A DNA stretch of 64,000 nt from Brachionus manjavacas. Lineage: Eukaryota > Rotifera > Eurotatoria > Ploima > Brachionidae. The notes under the pieces were generated by a model. That model saw only the letters and a program-made list of their open reading frames with translations, made no database searches and was not told the origin of the DNA. The position numbers were made by a program, and so were the translations under genes. This document shows, in pieces, positions 37,101 through 48,583 of this stretch (position 1 is its first letter; the number at the start of each line of letters is the position of its first letter). Location of the stretch: NCBI GenBank assembly GCA_019054805.1, contig JAHQIY010000003.1:7998001-8062000 (forward strand), in the 5' to 3' direction.

Positions 37101-40100
37101 CTAGGCTTTACATTAACAACTCTATTTATTACAAAATAAAAATATGATCAGCTATTCATCGATCAAAACTACCCATTGGATATTTGTGGCAATTGAGTTC
37201 TTTTTTCCGTAGAACCATACTTTCCAATAATTGAGTACATTTTAAAAATTTTTTCATCAATTCTAAACAAGTGTTCATTATTATTTTTATATTTAAATTC
37301 TACTAAAAAAACCTACTCTTTTCCTAATGATTGTGCACCCCATTTATTTATTAAATTCTCGATTTGTTTAAGACCGATCTTTTTGACAAAGTTTTCCAAC
37401 AGATTAAAATCACTGTCAATAAACGACTCATTTTCATCGAATGGGCCGAGAATCTAGTAAAAAATTTGAGTAAAAATTTTCTAGCCATACTAGATTATGT
37501 TACCCATCCATTTGCCAAAAGACCAATGCGTTTGGAATCTTTGAACGGAGTCGATTCGACCAAAAATTGCCTAGTTTCTTCGATCTTACTAGTCACATCA
37601 TGTGCCAGCACTTGTGCTGCAAACTCATCATCGAACTCCAAATCCTTTTTATTTTTTGTTTAAAAAAACAAACTAAAAACACAAATAATTAAAAAAATTA
37701 CTTTTATTTTAAGTTCTTTCAAAGCAATCTTTCCTGATTTAAGATCATTGAAATTTTTCTCTTTTAAAACATTTTTAATTAGTTTATAGGCATTTTTTTG
37801 GCCCAAATTTTTCAACGAAAAGTCAATTATTTTTTTAATCAAGTCCGAGTCTTGTGATTTTTGCATTAAAATAGCCAATTTAGTCTTCATTTTGCTTGAT
37901 TCATGATAATTCATTGAATCATAAATCAACTGTCTGCCGCGTTCAGTGTCCGGGTCGCACACTAGCCACAAAGTAAGCAAGTGCAGTTCACTATTGTCAT
38001 CAACTAAATAGGCTAGACCGTTGACAAATTTTTTATATTTTTCTTCTAGTTCATGAATGCTCAAATAATCCCTATCCTGGGCCAAAATTCTTGGATTAAG
38101 TCTTGGCATGATGACATCCTTGGACATTAGCCAATCCATCATATTGGTGTTGTCATTTATGGCCCCTTTGTAGACCGACATTTGAATCTCTGAAGTCAAC
38201 TGCATTATTTTAGTCAGCACCGACTCTTCGAATGCATCCTGCTCTACTTCACTTTCGCTCAATGGAAAACCATTTATAAACACCTTGGGCATTGATTTAA
38301 TACCAATTTTGTTAAAATATTCCATGGTCAATTTTCGACCTTCGTCATAGAACGAATCAGACCCGAAAACATCATCTAAATTTTTTTCTTTGGGATATCT
38401 TTTTTTGAATTCCTTAATAACTAAATCGGATGTTACATCAGAACCTTTGGGAGTCTTGGCATAGATGTCAGTAATAAACGACAAAGCTTTTGTCTTAGTA
38501 GACTTTTCCTTGATGTAATTGTGAGCGCGAAAAATGGCCACACTGGCATCGGTGTTTCCATCAGCCTCTTTCTCATCACTGGTCACAAAAACAAATCCGA
38601 TTCGGAGCGGTATGTCGTTTAGATAGAACGACTCGGCCGTACTAATCAAAGACTTGGAGGCGTCTTTGGCCGGATCTAGAACAAATACCAGATTGAAAAA
38701 ATTTCTAGCTATGGGACGAATCATGCCCGGATAAGTGGGTCTTAGAACATCTTGTACACTCTTGGACCAATAGGTATATTTTTTGTCTTTTTCCAAATCA
38801 TTCAGCCATTGAATAGAAGTATCCCTTAGGTCGACACCGTAATCAGTCGCTTTGGAACTGATGTCCAAGTAGATCAAGTCCTTTACCTGGTCCAAGCCGA
38901 TACCTATTTGACTTAGACTTTCAATCAGCTTGGCTTCTTTTTTCAAAGCCGAATTTAATGTGAAAATGTCAATTGTATCTATGTTTAGATCCAAACCATT
39001 CAGAAATAAAGCGCCTGAACCGACCTCAAGGTTTAACAGTGACTCAAACGTTTGGCTTTGTTTTTTGAGAGCTTTTTTTAAATCTTTTCTAACTTGAATT
39101 TTGCTCAGGGTCCGAGCTCTGATCGGGTAATTTTGAGATAAATCCTCTAAAAGACTCAACGCTTCACTAGGCTCCGAGTCTATGATTCTTTGGGCGGCTT
39201 GTAAGCTTAGATCCTGCATTTGCCATGCTTTCAAAGGAGCTAGCTCTTGTGTGCTCTCGATCAAATACTTGTGGTATTCTTCGATTTTTTCGCTAAGATG
39301 CGGATTAGACTGCTTGAGTTTATTGAACAAAAATCCTTGAATTTCATCCTCCTCATTGCTAGATTTTTTGATGTTATCCGACTCTTGGGCATTTACTTTG
39401 GTGTCATCGCCAGCTTTGTATTCAGTGCTTTTAATGTCCAATTCGACTCCGTAACCGGACAATGCAACTTTGTCCGCATCGATTTCACTCGGCAAATAGT
39501 TGTGTCTGAGAATGTACTTTATGGAATGTTTGGAATTATCGGCAGCTATTTGAATTATTTTTTCATGGAATTGTTTAAATTCAGGCGTTCCGATTTGGGT
39601 ATATAAAATTACAAAAACTTCATTTGATTGTCTTGTTTGGGATTTAAAGTCATAAAATTTGTCAAATTGGTAAGTAAATGGCTTATTCCTGTTAATTTAT
39701 CTTAGTTGTTTTGATTAAAAAAATTTTTTAAATTTAATTACTCTAGTTCAGCGGTGTCAACAAGCTCACTGATTTTGCTTAAATCACAGGTTGTTTTTCC
39801 ATTTACATCCACAAAAGTATGGCATTTTAGCTTTTTTAAAGCATCTTCAGCCAACTTTAAAGAAAAAATTAAAAATGAATTAAATTTTTTTTTAATACTT
39901 TTCTTGTCATTTCGACATTTGGCGAAAAAGTTCGTATAGACAGGGAAAGCTTGAGCAAATCAAACTGCATCGGCGAAACAAAAGCAGAAGCCTTACGTAA
40001 CATTTCATCAAAATAAGTTTCATTATTAACTATAAATAAATATGTCTTAATTTTATTAGTTAATTTTTTTTCTACAAATCTTACACGAGTCAATTGATGA

Positions 40101-40386
40101 AAAATAATTTGATTCTGTTGAGATATCCAGAGCAAACTTCCAGAACGATTCTGGATTGTTCCGGAACATAAATTCACTTAATTTTTTAACAATTTAAAAA
40201 ATAATTAAAAAATCATTAAAAAAATCAGTACCTGGTCTCCAAAACTAAAGGCGTCTCAGTCCATTTGGCAGACACTATGGCCGATATGTGCTTTTCTTTG
40301 ATGGAATCAGTGGCGACTAGGCTTTTTGAAACACTCAGCAAAATGACAAGGCTAAAAAATGGTTTGAGCCGAGTGAATTTGGTCAT
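34183..40386 (-). CDS. UGGT1: UDP-glucose:glycoprotein glucosyltransferase (ER folding sensor), ten exons
   Basis: UGGT re-glucosylates N-glycans of misfolded glycoproteins in the ER so that calnexin/calreticulin can rebind them. Exons: 40386-40232, 40176-40085, 40029-39899, 39854-39742, 39688-37702, 37644-37504, 37453-37317, 37262-37173, 37121-36936 and 35734-34183. Joins keep frame and give 1,527 residues, the usual family length. There is an N-terminal signal peptide. The thioredoxin-like sensor region follows the family closely (LSGYGVELDIKSTEYK, then FLYLNDIPLRIGFVFV-like blocks). Near 1005-1060 a segment YRYVLESEIKF...DMPQSP-like leads to the GT24 catalytic domain from about 1231 (NIFSVASGHMYERL), with the metal-binding DAD at 1333-1335 in YVDADQIVR and QGLSQDPNSLSNLDQDLPNN. 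The C-terminus is KEDL, an ER retrieval signal. The exon 6 acceptor (AAAAAG) is weak. Intron 9 is 1.2 kb. UGGT1 and UGGT2 cannot be separated here. Confidence 0.96.
35735..36935 (-). other. Long intron 9 of UGGT
   Basis: 1.2 kb of AT-rich sequence between codons for LKR and SLYRYVLE. The phases on both sides match (2 then 1 base). No element recognised inside. Confidence 0.7.
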
Positions 40387-43144
40387 AATCTAGATGATCA
40401 CAAGTAAAATTATATTTTCCTTATTTTTTTAAGAGAAAATTTATCTTTAAAATGTCCACGTGTACCACTTAAACATTTAATTAGACTTTTAAAAAAAAAG
40501 AAAAAAAAAAGTATATTGGAAAAATTTGATTTTAAATTTTCAAAATAAAATTTAATAGTAAACACAGCTTTGGAGGCTCTATCAATTCTTATTTTTTTAA
40601 TAACGACAAAAGAATTATAAAATCAGCTTTTAAAGTAAATGTGAATTTAAAATTTGCTTTAAATTTAAAATTATTTATATTAATACGAGGTTCTAAAATA
40701 TGTCTTTATTCAATAGGTAAATTAGGAAATTTTTCAAAACAACCTTGAATATTGTTTATTTTTTAATTTTAGAACTATCTTTATTTTTCAAACCTTATGT
40801 GTCTTTTGAATTAATTTTTTCAAGTGTTTTGTCATATTTTATTCGAGTTTTAATAGTTAGATAGAAATAATACTTTTTAAATTTTAGAAAGAAATTTTTT
40901 TTCTTTTCAAAATATAAAATAATAAAATAAACGGTTCAAATTTTATTGACAAAAATTTTATAATATAAACTTTGTATTGTACGATTATATATTTAAAAAA
41001 TATTTTAGACTGATTTTTCAATATTTGAACTTGGAGAACATTTTTGAACCATTTTACGAAAAGATTAGATTTGATTCAATCCGATGAATAAGTGTAGTGA
41101 CCCCTTATCTTTTGAACTAAGTATCATTTTTCAAAAAAAATTTTCGATTTATGATTAATTTTTTTCTTAAATGAATTTTTTATAATGTTAAATCTATTTA
41201 GTGAAAAAATACAAGACAGATAAAGCTGATTTTTTTTTAAATTTATTAATTTTTTTAATATCACCAAAATTGATGTGAATAAATAACGAAATGTTATTAA
41301 TTTTTTTTGCAATATAGCATGAGATGTTCGATTCTTAAGTCTTGATAACTTCTGATTCATTAGAACATTTTCAAAAGAATCTTCAGGATAATTTTAATAA
41401 TATTTTATTTCTTTTTTTAATCATTTTGAAGCATTTTAAAAATAATTTCAAATAAATTTATACTATATACCCTTGTTCTATTTTGCAGCTTTAAAAACCC
41501 AATCATAGTTTTGGTACATGCAACAAACCCCGTCTCGTACATAATAATACCGCGTTAAAGCTTTAAATTTTTACGATAAATTAAAAATTAGACAATCATT
41601 TTTCTATCAATTCAATTTAAAGCGTTGAAACAAATAAAAAATCGAAAAAAAAATGTTTTTAAGGTAAAGAATGTTTTGACATGGACAAAACGGTGTTTGT
41701 TGCTTTCTATGGAACCGCCGATTAATTAATTTATGTATTAAAAAAATATATCAAAATAATAATAATAATAAATAAAAGCTACGGCAAGACTAGCTTGCGG
41801 AGGTGACCTACTAGGAGGTCACCTATTGGTAGCTCCTTGCACATAACACATAGAAAAATACTGAAAAAAGAAATCCTGTTTAAATTTTTAGGTCAAAATT
41901 AGAGTTAAGATTCTCGATAGAAAAAGCGGTAAGAAAATAATTTAAATTTAAAAATATTTGAATATTAATTTAAAAGAAAATCGTTTAGACGAATACAACG
42001 ATGAGTTTTTATTTTAAATTTTTCTAAGTCTAATAACAACAAATGATTTAATTTGAAAATTTTATTACTTTAGTAAAAAATTAATTTCATACATTAACTT
42101 TTATTTTTTATTTTATATTGAAGTTAAAAAAATATTTCATTAAATGGCTTTTTATCAAATTAAATGAAAAATTACTAGCGATTTTAAAAGATAATTTAAA
42201 ATTTAATACTTCAACTAGAAATAATGAACACAATAATAAATATATAAATACTATTATCAATATTTTTAAAAAATGTAATTATTAAAAATTAAAATTTTCA
42301 ATTTCCTTATTGATTTCAATGTTGATTCCAAAGACGAACCGGTTTTCAAAAATAACCAGATCACGAACTTGCTTCCAACTCCTTCATGCACCAAAAATTT
42401 TTTTCGATTTATGAAGCTGCATTATCGGTAATTTGGTACAAAAATGAAATTATTACTAATAAATTAAAAAGTGCTTTTAAAATTCCCAGCGTTTAAAAAA
42501 ATGTTAAGATACTAATTTATTCAATTATTTTATGAAGAAAATTTTTCTTAATTTTTTTCTTTTATCTAATAAAAGGGTCTTAATGCGTTCATGAATAATA
42601 AGAATTAAAAAATGAATTTATATCAATATAAATATTTTTTGAATTTTAAATAATTAATAATTTTACAATTTCGTCAAAACTCATGAATCAAATTAAAACT
42701 GCGATTTTAATGTTAATGCTTTTGTGATTTTTTTCTTGAAAAAGATCCTTTTAATAAATTAGAATTGACGATAAATAAAGATTTGTCAGAAAATAAGACT
42801 AATTATTGCAAAAAAAATTTATTTTGACAGTAAAAATTATTTTGGTAATAAACAAATTTATGATTTTTTTAACAATGAACTATTTCTGATTATAATTGAG
42901 AATAAAGTAACGATTTGTTGTTGTCCCATTTTGTTTTCAAATTTCTAATTTGGTGAAATTATAAGCAAGTTTCAATGGAGAGAGAATTTTCTAAAACCAA
43001 AGAAATTTTTTTTGTTAAAAAAAATAAATTTTCTCAAAAAAAAAATTTCTCAAAATTGTTATTTTTTTTTATTTTTCCTTAAACCATGAATTACCATGAG
43101 TAATTTCTTCAAGAAAATTTTTTTCAAACTTTTAGCCTCCTTTT
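40387..43144. other. Intergenic, AT-rich, with one LINE 3' tail
   Basis: 2.76 kb between the UGGT start and the 3' end of the receptor gene. The UGGT promoter should lie at the left. The only recognisable item is a LINE tail at 41757-41845. Confidence 0.6.
41757..41845 (-). mobile_element. 3' tail of a LINE, same design as at 2854-3005
   Basis: On the minus strand the sequence runs GGAGCTACCAATAGGTGAC, a GC-richer segment with an internal inverted pair (AGGTGACCT and AGGTCACCT), TGCCGTAGCTT, and then an (ATT)n run ending near 41757. The LINE end at 2854-2940 has the same order: AGCTACCA, TGAGACTC, TGTCGTAGCT, (ATT)n. Only the 3' end is present. Confidence 0.7.
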
Positions 43145-45439
43145 TTACTTGGATATATGTTTTTGTAATAATCTTGATGGTAAAAAAAACATATCTGATC
43201 TGAACGGTCGATGAACATAATGATAAAAAATTGCTATTACAGAGATGGTAATAAGAAAAAATGTTTCTTCTAATTCTTGAACAATGGTGCAAACTTTATG
43301 ATGAATCGAACAAATATTCAATTTGGACAAATAATTAGAAGATTTTTGATAAATAATGAAAGCTGCTATTAAAACACTGAGAATCCGAAAAAAAATAGTA
43401 AACGTCAAATTTACAACTATGACATTTAGCGGCTTATTTAGTTTCAAACTTTTTTTAAAACTTTTCCCATCATTATTGATGCTTAAATTTCTTTTTCGCC
43501 TTAAGTTTGATTGAGCATTGATTAAAACAAGTATTTCAGCCAAGCAAAATATGATCGTGGTCAAAACATTATTAATGACAATATTCAAAATAAACATGAT
43601 TAAAATAGTCACAGATGCGTTGGTTGGAAGTTGTAATCTAATAGGCTGAACAGGTGATAGATAATTCATGAAAAAAAATTTCTTGTCAGGATACTCTTTA
43701 TAATTTTCCAAATGATCCCTGGAAAAATACCAAACATTTATCTTAGACATCATAAGCTGACTAGAAATTAAAATTCCGATATAAATACAGAAAAATACAA
43801 AGGTGCAAGCTCGAGCGGCTTTTGAGATAGAAATAGAGTTTATTTTGATTCTTATTTGTGAGCTAAGTGGAATCAATCTGTTAATAGAGACAAAAATTTG
43901 TAATAAACTGGAGCTTAATTTCAGCAAATTTCCCATTATATCAGCAACAACTATTTCAATCAATTGAGATTCGTAGCTAAAGTGAAATTCAGAACAAAAT
44001 GCATTGTAAGGATACACGCATTTGCTGATTAAATGAATAAGCCGAGTCACCAAATACATTAGATTAATGCAACAATTTGCAAGCATATAAAATTCAATAG
44101 AATTCTTTGAGTTTTTTAAATTTGACTTTATTTTTTGAAGAATAAAAAAAGCGTAGCTATTACTTAAAAAAGCACCTGATACAAGAACATATTGTAAAAT
44201 AACAAAATAGTAGTTAGACACTTCGGCATAGTATAAAATCAGGCTTTTGGAAAGTTGTTTTACTTCAAAAATTGACATGCTGCACATTCTTATCATGTCA
44301 GTAAAATTGCAAGTTTTTACCTGATCTTTAAAAGTGGTCATATTCTTACAGATTGTTAATTGTGGGTTTATTTTTAATAAATTGTAGAATGGACACGCTT
44401 TCTTCAAAAGCCAAATGGTCAAACATGAACAATTCAAAATTTTTCTTTTAATAGAGAAAAATATCAATCTATGATCAGGAAAATTTTTGAATACACAAAA
44501 ATCATGATCGGGAAAGTCGTAGAAGTTTGTGGTGAATTTTGAATTAGAATAAATGAAGACGACATTGTTCTGATTTTTTTGCACATCATTCAAGTCACTA
44601 AAATTTAAGCTAAGATTTGAATTCAGCATTGATGTCCACTCAAATCCTTGACTAAAAAACTTCGGTCCATTATCAATGTTAAAACTAATTTCTTTGATTG
44701 TGGCAAACTGAAAACTGTCATTTGCTATCTTATCTAATAGACCATTTATTTTCAAATGACTAGCATTTTTTACCAAGATCATTCTTTTGGTAATTATTCC
44801 TTTATATACAAACAAATTTAATAAAAAACACTTTGCATTAATGCCCGGCTTATTGCCAAATTCAGGTTCGTTTATGCTTAAAAAGCTTCTAGTTATACCA
44901 TGAAATTCGAGGGCGTCCAAAGCTGAATTTTGGAATATTAAAGGACAAATGTTTTGGGTATATTTAACATTAAATGCAAATGCTATCAAATTGACATATT
45001 GAAATATTCCATCAGTATTATAACCAGTACAGTTACCAGAATAAGTTAATATTGAATAATAAAATTCCAGTTGAATATTATTGTGTTTTAGATGAAGATT
45101 TTTGAATATTGACTTCTCGGAGCCAAATGCTTTAATTTGGAAAAATTTTAAATAAAAGCTTGGTTCATATTTTAATTGTAAATTGTCTACTTTCAATTCA
45201 AATTTGCTGTTTAAAATTATTTTCTTGTTAGGACTAAAATTGATTATAAAATTTAAAAGTGTTGGACTAAATTGCTTGCTAGAGATAGTAAATTGGGAAA
45301 ATTTTTTGAAGTTCATGATTGAAAATATTGATCTTGCCTCATCAAACCGCATATTGTAATCTCGGTGCTTTTCGAGAAGAATAAGATTTATTTTCTTCAA
45401 TGTAAAAAGCACTATCAATGAGTAATAGATCCTCATCAT
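43145..45439 (-). CDS. Orphan seven-transmembrane receptor with large ectodomain, intronless
   Basis: One uninterrupted 764-codon frame from ATG at 45439. A signal peptide is likely (residues about 1-22). About 380 extracellular residues follow, rich in Asn, Phe, Ile and Leu and with several Cys. The stretch NCSCLTIWLLKKACPFY just before the membrane part resembles the Cys-rich cap that closes leucine-rich-repeat domains. Seven hydrophobic helices then lie at about 408-431, 448-470, 491-523, 540-560, 606-636, 668-693 and 725-745. The third ends SINRL where rhodopsin-type receptors have (D/E)RY, and the seventh ends FYHYVHRPFRSDM. This is consistent with a lineage-expanded rhodopsin-like receptor; the ligand and G protein are unknown. 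The lack of introns suggests a retrocopied or rapidly expanding family. Confidence 0.75.
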   Translation of the reverse strand: MMRIYYSLIVLFTLKKINLILLEKHRDYNMRFDEARSIFSIMNFKKFSQFTISSKQFSPTLLNFIINFSPNKKIILNSKFELKVDNLQLKYEPSFYLKFFQIKAFGSEKSIFKNLHLKHNNIQLEFYYSILTYSGNCTGYNTDGIFQYVNLIAFAFNVKYTQNICPLIFQNSALDALEFHGITRSFLSINEPEFGNKPGINAKCFLLNLFVYKGIITKRMILVKNASHLKINGLLDKIANDSFQFATIKEISFNIDNGPKFFSQGFEWTSMLNSNLSLNFSDLNDVQKNQNNVVFIYSNSKFTTNFYDFPDHDFCVFKNFPDHRLIFFSIKRKILNCSCLTIWLLKKACPFYNLLKINPQLTICKNMTTFKDQVKTCNFTDMIRMCSMSIFEVKQLSKSLILYYAEVSNYYFVILQYVLVSGAFLSNSYAFFILQKIKSNLKNSKNSIEFYMLANCCINLMYLVTRLIHLISKCVYPYNAFCSEFHFSYESQLIEIVVADIMGNLLKLSSSLLQIFVSINRLIPLSSQIRIKINSISISKAARACTFVFFCIYIGILISSQLMMSKINVWYFSRDHLENYKEYPDKKFFFMNYLSPVQPIRLQLPTNASVTILIMFILNIVINNVLTTIIFCLAEILVLINAQSNLRRKRNLSINNDGKSFKKSLKLNKPLNVIVVNLTFTIFFRILSVLIAAFIIYQKSSNYLSKLNICSIHHKVCTIVQELEETFFLITISVIAIFYHYVHRPFRSDMFFLPSRLLQKHISK

Positions 45440-46539
45440 ATTAATAAACTTTTTTTTTTAATTAAAAAATGTTAACTAATAAATAGTTAATCAATTTCTT
45501 TATTCGAATTTTGTCAAAATTATTCTGAAAAAAAAAAGAAAAAAGAAATAGATCCAAAAAACTACCAAATTAATTTTAAATTTCCATTAAAATAACATTT
45601 TTATGTGTCAATGTCAATTCCTAGATAAACCTATTAAGAAAATGACATTCGATAAATAAGATTTGTTTTTTTTTTAATTTTATTTTTTTTAATTTAAGTG
45701 AATTTTCTAAAACGATAAAAAAATTACTGTATTTTTTTGTTTTTGAAAAAAAAAAATTTAAGTAAACCAAAATTTTGTCAGAAATCGTAGGAAATTGGTG
45801 ACGCAATGCATTTATATTTATTTTGAAGCTTCCATTTTTAAAAAGATAATTTTTTGTTTTCATTGACAAGTTATAGAAATAAAATTGATTACACTTGGAT
45901 CAAAATATTTTACCGTTTAGTAAAAAAAATCATCATGTTTAAACACATTCTTAGAGTTTTTAGCCAGAGATGGAAAACCTATAGAGCCAGCCCCTCTAAA
46001 TTAAATAGAAATAATGCCTTTACGATTTCAACTATTCTATGTGTCAATCGACAGCAACTTAGCTGCGCTAGGAATACTCTAAGAGACAGAAATCGTAGAT
46101 TCAATAGTAACAAACAACCCAGTAGAACAAGCCAGTGATACAGAAATCAAAGAGTGACAAGATACATATAAACAAGTGATTAGCTCAAATTGATGCAATC
46201 GATAGAATTAATGAACTGAAACAATTTTTTCTAACCAAAAAAGATGATAAATCTAATTTTTTTAAAGGAATTTATTATTAATGTTGGTCCTAAATGGTCA
46301 TCCTGGGAATATTAAAGTCCTCAATTATTAAGATTTTAAAATATTTGAAAATAAAGAGTAAATTAAAAACTGAGAAAAATTTTAATTTGCAATTATTACT
46401 TAATTGTTGATAATAAAAAACGACTTTTTTGATGAATCTGCTCCATTGACAAACTGATTTGACAGAACTGGTTTCCCACCCTTCTGACCTCATCCTACAA
46501 ATTGCAGATATTGATACAACATAAAACAAGAGTATTTAT
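45440..46539. other. Intergenic, AT-rich
   Basis: Upstream of the receptor gene. A plus-strand frame at 45854-46138 is open but resembles nothing I know and lacks gene-like signals. Confidence 0.5.
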
Positions 46540-46885
46540 GTCAATTTTATTTATGTCACTCATAAGATCACTTTTCGACAATTGCTTCATAATTCTTCAA
46601 TCAACTACAAGATAAAAGCCGAAATGCAAAAAATGCAAAATCGAGTCTTGAGAATCATCAAGTATTTTCCACTAAGGACAAGTATCAAAACAATCCACAA
46701 TGAGCTTAAAATCGATTTGATTGATGACAGAGCAAGCAAGCTTTTTTCAAAATTTATCACCACCAGGCAAAGCCACGAATTAATAGCCCACGAGATCCCG
46801 GACTTTCGGCTTCAAAGCTCATTCAGAAACAATCTTAAGTATCAAACACCCTTTGATTCAATCTCAAACACACCAAACTCTTAGC
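46540..46885 (+). mobile_element. LINE remnant, C-terminal part of a Jockey-like polyprotein
   Basis: The plus-strand frame reads RSLFDNCFI, then KMQNRVLRIIKYFPLRTSIK and IHNELKIDLIDDRASKLFSKFI, ending KYQTPFDSI. That order (a post-reverse-transcriptase Q-NR-LR-I motif, then a helical tail) is typical of Jockey/CR1-type LINE proteins. A frameshift or stop lies near 46605. Nothing of the rest of the element is seen. Confidence 0.75.
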
Positions 46886-48583
46886 AGAAATTGAATTTAA
46901 CAATGTTTTTACAATATAAATATTAATTTTTCTACTCCAATTGTACACATATATTAAAATACTTATTTTAATCATATTGCAACCATGTGGGCTTAAAAGA
47001 AGGTTCTGTCATTCGGAACTGCCCTAACTTTTCCTAAATTATTTTTTTTTTATAAAACAAGAGCTTCAATTGCCTGATCTTTTATCGTCTTCAAATATCT
47101 GATCGTTTACTACAACAAAATTCGTAAAAGATTTTTCAAATGGTCATTTTTTTCTGAAGAAAACCTTTTTTTATTAGATATAATAAAAAATTTAGCAAGG
47201 GAGTTTAACATTTTTTGCGTTAACTCCATGTAAATTTTCGATTTTTTATGTTAGTTTATTCAAAAAAATTTAAAACATTAAAAGCCGAAAAATGAACGAT
47301 TTTTTGAAATTTTTTCTTAATATTTCACAATAATGTTGTAAAAAAGCGCAAATAAATAAAGAGTTTACAAAAAAAACATCTCTTTTACACTAAATTGTTA
47401 AAGGAACAGAAAAAGAAACTGAATATTCCGATAACAGTCGAGATTTTTTCTTTAGAAAAACTGGAAATCGAAAAAGTTCTGCAATTAATAATATTAAATT
47501 CGAAAGTTCGCAGAAGCCAGTTACATTCGAATAAGAAAAGATCAAAAAATTGAACATGTGATTAGAAGAATTTAATAAAGAAAGAAAAATATATTTAAAG
47601 AAGAATTAAATTTAATTTCAAAAGGAAACTAAGTCAATGGTGAATCAAATGAAGATTGATTCAGAAAAAAAGAAATCAGAAATAGGAGAATTAAGAGGAA
47701 AAAAATAATTCAGATAAAATTGATAAAAATTTCAAATTTAATCATTTTTAAGTATTATTTATTTACAATTCCTAAATTTTTATACAAATACAGTGAAACT
47801 GAGACATAGTTTTACACAGATTGTTAAATTAATATCTACAAAATAATTTGAAAATAAAATTAAATAAAAATAGATTTTTTGTTTTTTGTATGCCAAAAAA
47901 TTGCGCATCGAACTTTTTTAATGTAACGTTTAATTAAAATTAATCAACATCAAAACTAGGGTTTAATCGGCATTGTGAATTTTGGAACAAAAAACAAAAA
48001 CTTTGTTTGTAAAATTAAATATCTTTTTTTCCATGAGTCTAAAAATTGTTCTACAAAATGTGTCACCTGATACAAACCTTGTATCACCCAAATTAAATTC
48101 TTGCAAAAACTCTGCAAGTCTGCAAAGCAACTAAATGTATTAGAAAAGTCCGCAATTTCGCAATTTAATTAAAATTAAATTGCGGAGTTTTTGCAGAGAC
48201 ATAATCTTTGTGGTTTTAGACTCATGTTTAAAGGTAATAAATTTTTCAAATATTATTTTTGTCTTTTATACCAATCAACAACCCTGAATCCAAACCAGAA
48301 TAACTCTTTGAAGTTTAATCTTAAAAAAGAAAAATAATACAATTATAAGATATGATCTAAAGTGTCAAACATTAATTAGAAATAACTAAATTTGATTTAA
48401 ATTTTTAATTATTTTAGTCTATTTTATTCAAGCATTTCAGGTTGTTCAGTGTACAGGAACGGTTGCCCATTAATAGTTTTAGTATTAGTAAAATAAATAA
48501 AAGGTCATTTGAGATTAATAAATGAATATTATTTATTTTTTTTATTTTAAAATCAAAAAAATTTTCCATTTAGTTTTATAAAT
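46886..48583. other. Intergenic, AT-rich
   Basis: The 3' flank of the G6PD gene. It holds one hairpin element at 48032-48226. No gene seen. Confidence 0.6.
48032..48226. repeat. Hairpin-forming element of about 195 bp, possible MITE
   Basis: The ends are a perfect 13-bp inverted pair, CATGAGTCTAAAA (48032-48044) and TTTTAGACTCATG (48214-48226). Inside, GCAAAAACTCTGC (near 48103) pairs with GCGGAGTTTTTGC (near 48182) with one mismatch, and the centre has TCCGCAATTT facing AAATTGCGGA. The whole segment can fold in stages. No coding sequence. Confidence 0.65.

Noticed and set aside
36936-37121. The possibility that UGGT is two genes because of the 1.2-kb intron 9
   Set aside because: The sequence on both sides is contiguous in known UGGT proteins and the splice phase matches.
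45854-46138. 94-codon plus-strand frame upstream of the receptor gene
   Set aside because: No recognisable motif or gene signals; probably chance or LINE-related debris.
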